This document shows positions 24,054-31,419 of a stretch of 64,000 nucleotides of DNA, one piece after another. The notes beneath the pieces are model-generated. The model saw only the letters and a program-made list of their open reading frames with translations, did no database searches and was not told the origin of the DNA. The stretch is from positions 558,001-622,000 of the forward strand of contig JADJDU010000003.1 of NCBI GenBank assembly GCA_016702505.1, given 5' to 3'. Every line of letters begins with the position of its first letter. Within the stretch, counting starts at the first letter, position 1. Made by a program: the position numbers and the translations under genes. The stretch comes from Microthrixaceae bacterium (lineage in GTDB: Bacteria > Actinomycetota > Acidimicrobiia > Acidimicrobiales > Iamiaceae).

Positions 24054-24491
24054 TCAGCGCTGAGGGTCGAGCGCGCCGTCGTGGTCGGCGTCGGCGGCCG
24101 CCAACCAGGCCGCACGACGCTGGCGCGATGTCTTGGATCCGCGCACCACCTTCACTCCGATGCCGGAGATGGACGCGACGATCAGGACCAGGAGGCTGAG
24201 CTGAGCCCAACCACCTCGATCACCGGCATCTTCAGGGGCTCGACCCTCGTTGGGTTTGGGGATGCTGCGCGGCTTGGCATCGGGCTGACCTTCGGCTGAG
24301 GTCTCGATGGCCGTATCCCGGCCGGTGTCACCATCGGAGAGCAGCGCTACTGCGGTCACGCCGCCGAGGATGGCCACCATGAGGACGATGGCACTCAGGA
24401 TGATGGTTCGACGGTTGGCCGCGTCCTGATCCCGCCGGACTCGCGTGGGAGGGGCGGCACGGGCCTGAACACCTCGGCTGGTCGGTTCCAC
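24054..24491 (-). CDS. Two-helix membrane protein downstream of gabD2
   Basis: 145 residues from GTG 24491, which lies 13 bp after the gabD2 stop. It has a basic N-terminal segment, helix 1 (TIILSAIVLMVAILGGVTAVAL), an extracytoplasmic loop of about 45 residues, helix 2 (LSLLVLIVASISGIGV) and a basic tail ending in an EF-hand-like DADHDGALD. No family is recognised. Likely cotranscribed with gabD2. Confidence 0.7.
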   Translation of the reverse strand: MEPTSRGVQARAAPPTRVRRDQDAANRRTIILSAIVLMVAILGGVTAVALLSDGDTGRDTAIETSAEGQPDAKPRSIPKPNEGRAPEDAGDRGGWAQLSLLVLIVASISGIGVKVVRGSKTSRQRRAAWLAAADADHDGALDPQR

Positions 24492-24504
24492 AGATGATCG
24501 ATCG

Positions 24505-26139
24505 TCAGCGGGGCAGGTGCTTGGCCGCTTTGAGCAAGGCGGTGAAACGCTTTGCGTAGGCGGGGGCATCGTCGCCAGGGTCCATCAGCTTGTCGACGAT
24601 GGGGGCCCGTACGGCGATGGTCTGGGACTCGGTGTACTTGAGCAGTCCCTCGCGGGCGTGACGGCGGCCGACTCCCGAGGTCTTCATTCCACCCATTGGG
24701 GAGTCGATGGCAGCCCAGCCCGATGAGTAACCGTCGTTCACGTTTACGGTGCCCGACATGAGCCGGGCGGCGACGGCCTTACCCTTGCGCACGTCGCCGC
24801 ACAACACGCTGGAGTTGAGCCCGTACTCGGTGTCGTTGGCCAGGTCGATGGCCTCGTCCACGGACTGGACCGTGTAGACCGACACCAGCGGTCCGAACGT
24901 CTCTTCCTCGAAGACGGCCATCTCGGGGGTGACGTCGGCCAATACGGTCGGCTCGTGGAAGAAGGGTCCGATGTCGGGGCGGGGGTTGCCACCGGCCACC
25001 ACGCGGGCCCCCTTGGACACCGCGTCGTCGATGTGCTCGCGCACCTTGTCCAACTGCGCTTTGGAGGCCAGTGCTCCCACCTCGGGCCCGTATTCCTGAT
25101 CGGCTCCGAGGGTCAAGGCGTTGACGCGGGCGGCCAGGCGGTTGGTGAAGGCCGAGGAGATGGCCTGCTCCACGTAGATGCGTTCGATCGAAATGCAGAG
25201 CTGTCCGGTGTTGGCGAAACAGCCGCGGGTGGCCGTCTCCACGGCCCGGTCGAGGTCGACGTCGGCCATCACGATCATCGGGTTCTTGCCCCCCAACTCG
25301 GCTGAGAAGCCGACGAGTCGGGCGGCGGCCTGCTGAGCGATGGACCGACCGGTCTGGGTGGAGCCGGTGAACATCACGTAGTCGGTGGTGTCGATGATGG
25401 CGGTCCCGACCTCGGTGCCAGGGCCGGTGACCACCTGGACCAGGCCTTCGGGTAGACCCGCCTCTTGGAGGAGTTCGAAGGCGCGGAGCGCGGTGAAGGG
25501 GGTCTGGGAATCGGGTTTGATGACCACTCCGTTGCCGGCGACCAGCGCGGCGAGGGCGTCGGAGGTGGCCAGGGTCAGTGGGTAGTTCCACGGCGAGATG
25601 ACACCTACGACGCCCTTGGGGATGTGGTGCTCCCGGGCCGTCACCAGGCCAGGCATGGCGGTCAGCCGCGGCGTTGGCCGCAACGCCCGGGGGGCGAGGC
25701 GGGCGTAGTAACGGGCGGTGATGGCCTGATCCATGATCTCTTCGAAGGCCCAGACCCGAGCCTTGCCGTTCTCGGCTTGGATCAGGTCGAGGAGCTCGTC
25801 TTGGTGTTCGAGGACCAGATCGTGGTAGCGGAGCAGGACTGCGGCCCGCTCACGAACGGGGGTCTGAGCCCAGCGTCGCTGTACCCGTCGGCACTCGGCC
25901 ACCGCCGTTTCCACGTCGTCGCGGGTACCGAGGGGAACCTGTCCGATCACCTCACCGTTGAGGGGAGAGGTGATCGACTTGAGCTCGCGGCCTTCGGCCA
26001 CGGAGATTCGGCGGGCCAGACGGTCGGTCTCCATGGGCCCGGGACGAAGCTGGCCGCCTCTCGCACCCGATCGGTCGCCTCGCTCCGATGCGGAGGACGA
26101 CGGCGCGGTGTCGGTGGTCTCGGTGTCGGTGGCGCTCAC
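24505..26139 (-). CDS. gabD2: Succinate-semialdehyde dehydrogenase (GabD2 type)
   Basis: 544 residues from GTG 26139 (GGAG 6 nt upstream). It is an NAD(P)-dependent aldehyde dehydrogenase: PKGVVGVISPWNYPLTL, KPDSQTPFTAL, the general-base glutamate in FSAELGGKNPMIV and the nucleophile in NTGQLCISIERIYVE. These blocks, and the ending GVGRRHAREGLLKYTESQT, match the mycobacterial GabD2 pattern closely. It oxidises succinate semialdehyde to succinate. A Ser/Thr-rich N-terminal extension of about 35 residues is unusual; METDRLARR further in is an alternative start. Confidence 0.87.
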   Translation of the reverse strand: MSATDTETTDTAPSSSASERGDRSGARGGQLRPGPMETDRLARRISVAEGRELKSITSPLNGEVIGQVPLGTRDDVETAVAECRRVQRRWAQTPVRERAAVLLRYHDLVLEHQDELLDLIQAENGKARVWAFEEIMDQAITARYYARLAPRALRPTPRLTAMPGLVTAREHHIPKGVVGVISPWNYPLTLATSDALAALVAGNGVVIKPDSQTPFTALRAFELLQEAGLPEGLVQVVTGPGTEVGTAIIDTTDYVMFTGSTQTGRSIAQQAAARLVGFSAELGGKNPMIVMADVDLDRAVETATRGCFANTGQLCISIERIYVEQAISSAFTNRLAARVNALTLGADQEYGPEVGALASKAQLDKVREHIDDAVSKGARVVAGGNPRPDIGPFFHEPTVLADVTPEMAVFEEETFGPLVSVYTVQSVDEAIDLANDTEYGLNSSVLCGDVRKGKAVAARLMSGTVNVNDGYSSGWAAIDSPMGGMKTSGVGRRHAREGLLKYTESQTIAVRAPIVDKLMDPGDDAPAYAKRFTALLKAAKHLPR

Positions 26140-26283
26140 GGGATGCTCCGATCGGGAAGGGGTCGCAATGACTCGACTAGGCGGGTCGACCGGCGACGGT
26201 GACGTGGGACAACGGTAATGGCGCCCTCTTCTCGGTGGAAGTGGAGGGCCTCGAGGCACATGCCCGCGATGGTGCGGGCCAGC

Positions 26284-26289
26284 TACCGT
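26284..26289 (+). promoter_or_regulatory. -10 box upstream of the two-domain methyltransferase
   Basis: TACCGT predicts a leader of about 44 nt before ATG 26340, which has an AAGGG Shine-Dalgarno. It sits in the 200-bp divergent gap with gabD2. Confidence 0.4.
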
Positions 26290-26339
26290 GGCCGGTCCGG
26301 GGGGAACCGGTACGCGGCTCGGCCGCACGAAGGGTGAGC

Positions 26340-27713
26340 ATGTTTCCGTTCTGGGACAAGGTGGTGGCACCGATCCTTGAGGCCGCTGACGTGAAGCGAC
26401 TGGTGGAGATCGGTGCCCTTCGGGGTGAGAACACCCGTCAGATCCTCGACACGGTTGGCCCCGAGGCCGAGCTTCACGTGATCGACCCGGTACCCGACTT
26501 CGACCCTGACGAGCACGCCCAGGAGTTCGGTGGCCAGTACATCTTCCACCGAGACCTGAGCGTGAACGTTCTGGGCGGGCTGCCGGTGATGGACGCGGCT
26601 CTGATCGACGGTGACCACAACTGGTACACGGTCTACAACGAGTGCCGCCTGCTGGCCGAGGTGTGCACCGAGGCGGGGGCTCCCTTGCCGGTGATGATCT
26701 TCCACGACGTGGCTTGGCCCTACGGTCGCCGTGACCTCTACTACAACCCCGATGACATCCCGACCACCTACCGCCAGGAATGGGCGAAGAAGGGGATGTT
26801 GCCCGGGGTCAGCGAGCTCGTACCCGAGCACGGGCTCAACCCGACCATGGCCAACGCCGTGATCGAAGGCGGACCGCGCAACGGCGTCATGACGGGTGTG
26901 GACGACTTCGTGGCCGAGTATCCCAAGCCGTTGCGGGTGTTGGAGATCCCCATCTACTTCGGGCTGGCCGTGGTGGTGGAGGAGGATCGTCTGGCCCAGC
27001 TACCCCGTCTGGCCACCTTCCTCGACTGGCTTGAAGGCATCGAGGGCAAGTCGATGCTGCTGGAGTTGGCCGAGACCATGCGGATCCAGGCCATGTTGTT
27101 CCAGCATCGGATCTACTTCCAGAACGAGGCCGAACTGGAACACGTCGCCCGACGCTACTTGGATGCCCTCAAGCGCGAGCTGGTGGCCGAGCTTGGCGAC
27201 CCTCGTAAGCCGGCCCTGGATGCCCTTCACGCCGCGCTGGAAACCATGCGCTCCGATCACCTCCGGGGGCACGTGGCCGTGGCCGGCGTCGGTCCCGGCA
27301 GCTCCATCGGACTGGTCCGGGCCCACCTAGACGCCTACAAGCAGCACGGTCGTGAGGTGTACGCCATCGACCGCTTCGAACACACCGAGATCGCCCAGGT
27401 CCGGCGCAACCTCGAGCACTGCGGCCTGTTCGACGGTCGGGTGAACCTGGTTCACGGTAACCCCGAGGCCACCCTGGTCGAACCTCCCGTCGACAGAGTG
27501 GCCGTGTTGTACCTCGGGGCGTGGACCGGTGCAGACGTGGCCACGGTGTTGGAGCGGCTCCACCCCCGCCTGGCCCCCGGTGCAGTGATCCTCATCGAGA
27601 AGGCCACCGACCCCGCCGTCCGGGCTGCCATCGATGCCTATCGGTCCAGTCACGGGATCACCGCTCCCGAGACCACGGTCACCACCGCCACCACCTGGCG
27701 CCACCAACCCTGA
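26340..27713 (+). CDS. Two-domain methyltransferase (Methyltransf_24 plus TylF-like)
   Basis: 457 residues. The N-terminal domain is a class I methyltransferase: LVEIGALRGENTRQIL (SAM site), HVIDPVPDF (acidic motif II) and ALIDGDHNWYTVYNECR. The middle holds a conserved FHDVAWPYGRRDLYY. The C-terminal domain (about 325-455) follows the TylF/macrocin O-methyltransferase layout (VAGVGPGSSIGLVRAHLD, VLERLHPRLAPGAVILIEK, IDAYRSSHGI). However, the metal-binding Asp residues expected at DGDxYxST and VDDY read YLGAWTGAD and IEKATD. The second domain is therefore probably inactive. Such proteins often modify glycans, but no glycosyltransferase is adjacent. Confidence 0.85.
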   Translation: MFPFWDKVVAPILEAADVKRLVEIGALRGENTRQILDTVGPEAELHVIDPVPDFDPDEHAQEFGGQYIFHRDLSVNVLGGLPVMDAALIDGDHNWYTVYNECRLLAEVCTEAGAPLPVMIFHDVAWPYGRRDLYYNPDDIPTTYRQEWAKKGMLPGVSELVPEHGLNPTMANAVIEGGPRNGVMTGVDDFVAEYPKPLRVLEIPIYFGLAVVVEEDRLAQLPRLATFLDWLEGIEGKSMLLELAETMRIQAMLFQHRIYFQNEAELEHVARRYLDALKRELVAELGDPRKPALDALHAALETMRSDHLRGHVAVAGVGPGSSIGLVRAHLDAYKQHGREVYAIDRFEHTEIAQVRRNLEHCGLFDGRVNLVHGNPEATLVEPPVDRVAVLYLGAWTGADVATVLERLHPRLAPGAVILIEKATDPAVRAAIDAYRSSHGITAPETTVTTATTWRHQP

Positions 27714-27723
27714 CCTCGAGTGT

Positions 27724-27750
27724 CCGCCGAAAGACCGAGCCTTCTGGCGG
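27724..27750. terminator. Inverted repeat, copy 2 of the CCGCCGAAAGG hairpin family
   Basis: CCGCCGAAAG and CCTTCTGGCGG flank a short loop, 10 bp after the methyltransferase stop and 28 bp before the convergent thioesterase stop. A bidirectional terminator is inferred. Confidence 0.55.
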
Positions 27751-27778
27751 ATCGAGATGGGTACCGGCTCGCCAGAAG

Positions 27779-28672
27779 TCAGGCCCGTCGGGGACTCGGG
27801 GCAGCCTTCGGGGGTGGTTCGGCGCCCTCGGGGAAGCGGATGGCGGCGAGTTGGGTGGCCTGGCCTACCAGGTGGCCCGCGCTGTCCCACAGCTCGCAGA
27901 CCTCGTCGATGCGGTCGTGGTGTACCGACTGCACATACTGGCGGACGCGCAACGGGCCCGGAGCAGGCCAGGACCGGACGTAGGCGGTGAGCGACAGTGT
28001 CGGCACCCAACCGGTGGGGGCCAGGTCGAAGGTGGCGGGCGGCAATGCATCGAGGAAGAACAGCAGGGAGTAGGGGTCCGCGGGACGACCGTCAGCCAGC
28101 GAAATCCAGCCCTTCAGCTCACCTCGCCCCGTCGGTTGACCGAAGGCGAAGCCCAGACACGCCGGGTCGAGACGGGTGTCGGCCCGATCCATCACCGGGA
28201 TCGTGAACCCGCTTCCCGGTGGTGCGCTGGGCATGCGGTGACAGGACTCGGGCGGAGCGACTTCGAAGGGGTCGGGTCCGGTCCACCACGGGGGTGAGGA
28301 TCGATCGGGTTGCTCCAGGCGGCCGAGGGTTACCACCACATCGACGCAGGCTCGGCCGGCCTGGGAGAGCGTGGCCCGGGCTTGGCTGGCGCCGTGGCCC
28401 AACCGGAGGATCTGTACTGCGATCTCGGCCGGGCCTGGGTCGGGGGCCCTCATGAAGTGGGCGGTGGCGGCCAGGGGATGGGGGTGGTCGGCACCGTCGG
28501 TGACCACCTCGTCGGCGGCAGCGCGGACTAGGGCGGCCAGAAGGTACCCACCGTTGGGTTTGGGGCCGACAGTCCAGCCAGCGTCGACGTTCAGGTCGTA
28601 CACCGGGAGGCCTGGTCGGCGGGTGCTGGTGGTGGCGGTGTCGAACTCGGAGGCTCCGATGGTTGCGGACAT
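27779..28672 (-). CDS. Acyl-CoA thioesterase-like protein (double hotdog)
   Basis: 297 residues. The N-terminal hotdog has the GWTVGPKPNGGYLLAALVRA block and HPLAATAHFMRAPDPGPAEI. The C-terminal hotdog has WISLADGRPADPYSLLFFLDALPP and PTLSLTAYVRSWPAPGPLR. This is the thioesterase-like superfamily (4HBT_3/TesB type) that hydrolyses acyl-CoAs. The start is ATG 28672 rather than 28693: a TACCCT box lies 6 nt upstream of it. It shares a divergent promoter region with the ketosteroid-isomerase-like gene and lies next to an acyl-CoA dehydrogenase, consistent with fatty-acid or steroid turnover. Confidence 0.85.
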   Translation of the reverse strand: MSATIGASEFDTATTSTRRPGLPVYDLNVDAGWTVGPKPNGGYLLAALVRAAADEVVTDGADHPHPLAATAHFMRAPDPGPAEIAVQILRLGHGASQARATLSQAGRACVDVVVTLGRLEQPDRSSPPWWTGPDPFEVAPPESCHRMPSAPPGSGFTIPVMDRADTRLDPACLGFAFGQPTGRGELKGWISLADGRPADPYSLLFFLDALPPATFDLAPTGWVPTLSLTAYVRSWPAPGPLRVRQYVQSVHHDRIDEVCELWDSAGHLVGQATQLAAIRFPEGAEPPPKAAPSPRRA

Positions 28673-28678
28673 CTCGGC

Positions 28679-28684
28679 AGGGTA
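28679..28684 (-). promoter_or_regulatory. -10 box, leaderless promoter of the thioesterase gene
   Basis: On the reverse strand TACCCT is 6 nt before ATG 28672. Confidence 0.5.
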
Positions 28685-28721
28685 GGGCTGCATTCGGGGA
28701 GAACCTCAGCCCTACGTCGGG

Positions 28722-28727
28722 TACGTT
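28722..28727 (+). promoter_or_regulatory. -10 box, leaderless promoter of the SnoaL-like gene
   Basis: TACGTT, a 7-nt spacer, then ATG 28735. The two divergent boxes are 37 bp apart. Confidence 0.55.
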
Positions 28728-28734
28728 GCCGGCC

Positions 28735-29118
28735 ATGGCCGAACCAGATCAGATCCGAGAGACCGTCGCCCGATACGTGGCTACCTTCAAGGATGATCGT
28801 GCTGGCTGGTTGGCCCTGTGGTCCGCCGACGCCACCTTGGAGGACCCGGTCGGTTCGCCGGTTCGACACGGCATCGACGAGATCGCCGAGTTCTACGACC
28901 AGAGCCAGGCCTCGGCCGACAGCGTCGAGCTGCGGGCCGACGGTCCGGTGATAGTGCTCGGTCATGAAGCCTCGTTCCGGTTCCACGCTCGTCCGACTCT
29001 GGGTGGGGTCACCTTCAGCCTTCCGGCCATAGACGTGATGACCTTCGATGACGAAGCCCGCATCACCAGCCAACGGGCATTCGTCGACTTCTCCATGTTG
29101 GCTCCGGCCGAAGACTGA
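28735..29118 (+). CDS. NTF2-like / steroid delta-isomerase-like protein
   Basis: 127 residues, the size of ketosteroid isomerase. The conserved ATLEDPVGSPVRHG segment contains the Asp used as general base in KSI. The rest follows the alpha+beta cone fold (IAEFYDQS, FRFHARPTLGGV, IDVMTFDDEARITSQRAF). It may isomerise a steroid or a similar ketone, but SnoaL-type proteins vary widely. Its acyl-CoA dehydrogenase and thioesterase neighbours support a lipid or steroid catabolic role. Confidence 0.82.
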   Translation: MAEPDQIRETVARYVATFKDDRAGWLALWSADATLEDPVGSPVRHGIDEIAEFYDQSQASADSVELRADGPVIVLGHEASFRFHARPTLGGVTFSLPAIDVMTFDDEARITSQRAFVDFSMLAPAED

Positions 29119-29217
29119 GCTCGACGACGGCCAGGTGGCGGCGCCCTGGCTTGACCCGGCGGTCAAGTTGGGCGATACGGTCCGTTGGGCAAACGTGCAC
29201 ACAGGGGGTGTAGCGCC

Positions 29218-30435
29218 ATGACCGTCACCGACCCGTCCATCAGCGCCGAGGCTCTGGTCCAGGATCGAATCGACCAGCTTCTGGGAGTCGGCGATGCCCG
29301 ATTCGGCGACCCCGTCGAGTTTCGGGGTCGCCAGTACGACCTGGGCCTGGCTTGGGTCCATTTCCCCGAAGGGTGGGGCGGGCTGGGGCTTCCTCCCTCT
29401 CATCAAAAGACGATCGACGCTGCGTTGCGGGCGGCCGGGGCCCGTTCACCCGAGGCCCGTCACTTCTTCGGGTTGACCATGGCCGGGCCGACGGTGGTAA
29501 CCCACGGCGATGACGCAATGCGGGCCCGGCTGCTACGACCGATGTTCACCGGGGAGGACGCCTGGTGCCAACTCTTCAGTGAGCCCGGTGCTGGCTCGGA
29601 CCTGGCCGGTCTGGCCTGCAAGGCCGTTCGCGACGGGGACGAATGGGTGATCACCGGCCAGAAGGTGTGGAACACCCTGGCTCACCTGGCCAATCGGGGG
29701 ATGCTGGTGGCCCGCACCGACCCCGATGCCCCCAAGCACAAGGGCATGACGTACTTCGCCTTGGACATGCACGCCCCAGGGGTGGAAGTGCGTCCGTTGC
29801 GTCAGATCACCGGAGAGGCCGAGTTCAACGAGGTCTACCTGACCGAGGTGAGGGTTCCGGACTCCGACCGCATCGGCGACGTGGGCGAAGGCTGGCGAGT
29901 CTCGATGACCACCCTGTCCAACGAGCGCACCACCATCGGTGGTGGCGGCGGAGTACCCGCTCGTGGTTCGGGCGCTATCGCCGAGGCGGTGAGGATCTGG
30001 CGGGACGAACCCCACGTCGAGCGGTCCCCGGTGGCGCGGGACCGTCTCATGGATCTGTGGATCAGGGCGGAGGTGTTGCGTCTGACCAACATCCGGGCCT
30101 CACAGAACCGCAAGGCGGGGAACCCCGGGCCCGAGGGCTCGATCGCCAAGCTCATGTTCGCCGAGGTGAACAAGGACATCTACGAGCTGTGCGTGGATCT
30201 GCTGGGCCCGGCCGCCACCGTCGGTGCCGACTACGAGATGCGCCGGTCTGAGAACCTCGGCTTGGTGGGTCCTCCCGGCTCGTCCCGCAAGATGTTCCTT
30301 CGTGCCCGAGCGAACTCGATCGAGGGGGGCACCAGTGAGATCCAGCGCAACATCCTCGGTGAACGGGTCCTGGGACTTCCGGGAGAGCCGCGCACCGACA
30401 AGGAACTCCCGTGGAAGGACGTTCCCCGGAGCTGA
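29218..30435 (+). CDS. Acyl-CoA dehydrogenase
   Basis: 405 residues. Family motifs: CQLFSEPGAGSDLAGL (FAD/acyl site), WVITGQKVWNTLAHLAN, EVYLTEVRVPDSDRIG, and the C-terminal ARANSIEGGTSEIQRNILGERVLGLP. It introduces a trans-2 double bond into an acyl-CoA with FAD. The N-terminus is shortened (begins QDRIDQLLG, then YDLGLAWVHFPEGWGGLGLP), as in the actinobacterial ACAD groups linked to steroid side-chain or unusual acyl chains. Start ATG 29218, behind a G-rich AGGGGG element. It follows the isomerase-like gene by 99 bp. Confidence 0.92.
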   Translation: MTVTDPSISAEALVQDRIDQLLGVGDARFGDPVEFRGRQYDLGLAWVHFPEGWGGLGLPPSHQKTIDAALRAAGARSPEARHFFGLTMAGPTVVTHGDDAMRARLLRPMFTGEDAWCQLFSEPGAGSDLAGLACKAVRDGDEWVITGQKVWNTLAHLANRGMLVARTDPDAPKHKGMTYFALDMHAPGVEVRPLRQITGEAEFNEVYLTEVRVPDSDRIGDVGEGWRVSMTTLSNERTTIGGGGGVPARGSGAIAEAVRIWRDEPHVERSPVARDRLMDLWIRAEVLRLTNIRASQNRKAGNPGPEGSIAKLMFAEVNKDIYELCVDLLGPAATVGADYEMRRSENLGLVGPPGSSRKMFLRARANSIEGGTSEIQRNILGERVLGLPGEPRTDKELPWKDVPRS

Positions 30436-30442
30436 GTTTCGC

Positions 30443-31195
30443 TCAGCCCGCCCCGAGGGCTCGACTCGACGACCCGAGGCCGCGCTGACCCAGCCCGGCC
30501 CGATCAGCAGCCGACCGCCCGCTGCGCCAGCCTGCGCCCGAGGATGCCGAGAGTCTCGCCGTACGGGTGCGAGGGTAGGCCTCTCGTAAAGCCTCATCTA
30601 CCGCGGCGTCTCGGTCGGCCAGCATCAAGGCCACCCCGGACCCGCCCACCGCGGCGGCTTCGGCACGGGCCTTCTCGCCGGCCTCTCTGAGGCGCTGACC
30701 GACCCTGGTGGCATAGGACAGCAGGAAGGCGTGACGAAAACGCCTGGGTGTGTCTCCCGGCGGTACCGGAGCGGCCACCATGGCCCGAACCGCTTGGACC
30801 GAGAGGCTGGCGAAGAGGGTCTCGACGTTGGCCAGTTCACCCCGATGGCCGAACACGTGACATATCTGGGTGCCAGCCGCACCACCTAGGTAAACGGTGC
30901 GGCAACTGTTGGCCGCCGACACCGCGCCCAGCAGGGTGCGCTTGGCGCTGGCGTAGGGCGCGTCGATCGTGATCTTGAGGGTGGTGACCGATTCGGAGGC
31001 AGTGGCGGAACCTCGGCCAGCCTCGACCATCGCTTCTGAGATGGCGTGGCGGGACATGAGGTCCTGGGCCTTGGCCAGCAACGCTTCGGCCTCTTGTGGG
31101 AACTCGGTACGTTCGGCCTTGGCCAGCAGGGCCTGAACCCGGCCCAGCCAGGCTTGGCCGTTGGTGGTGGGGGAGGGGGGGTTGGGTGTGGTCAT
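30443..31195 (-). CDS. DUF2786 domain protein
   Basis: 250 residues. The N-terminal DUF2786 motif is clear: VQALLAKAERTEFPQEAEALLAKAQDLMSRHAIS in two consecutive pieces, a helical segment found in phage and actinobacterial proteins of unknown function. The remainder includes KRTLLGAVSAANSCRTVYLGG and a basic C-terminal tail rich in Ser/Gly/Arg. The start ATG 31195 is set by AAGGA 7 nt upstream; the upstream extension has none. It is convergent with the acyl-CoA dehydrogenase (7 bp apart). Confidence 0.8.
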   Translation of the reverse strand: MTTPNPPSPTTNGQAWLGRVQALLAKAERTEFPQEAEALLAKAQDLMSRHAISEAMVEAGRGSATASESVTTLKITIDAPYASAKRTLLGAVSAANSCRTVYLGGAAGTQICHVFGHRGELANVETLFASLSVQAVRAMVAAPVPPGDTPRRFRHAFLLSYATRVGQRLREAGEKARAEAAAVGGSGVALMLADRDAAVDEALREAYPRTRTARLSASSGAGWRSGRSAADRAGLGQRGLGSSSRALGAG

Positions 31196-31385
31196 GGTGG
31201 TCCTTGGGGTGCGGGCAGAGCCCGACGACACGACCGGGGAGGCGGCAACCATCTTCTCAGGTGGCAGTGACGATGAAGCCGGACGTACCTCGTCACTCGA
31301 CCTCGGAACGTCGATGGACCTCGATGGTCCACCTCTGCCTCGGATGGCTGCTGACGTTTCCGGCGCACGAGACCGGCCGGAGGTC

Positions 31386-31391
31386 TAGCCT
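31386..31391 (+). promoter_or_regulatory. -10 box of the GGDEF/EAL gene
   Basis: TAGCCT predicts a leader of about 22 nt containing a purine-rich GGGGAAGGGGAA Shine-Dalgarno before ATG 31420. Confidence 0.5.
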
Positions 31392-31419
31392 GCGGTCACC
31401 TTCGGGGAAGGGGAACCCC

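Noticed and set aside
31096..31419. 108-codon upstream extension of the GGDEF/EAL protein
   Set aside because: It covers the divergent DUF2786 start and its promoter; the Trp/Arg-rich translation looks non-coding and a better start exists at 31420.
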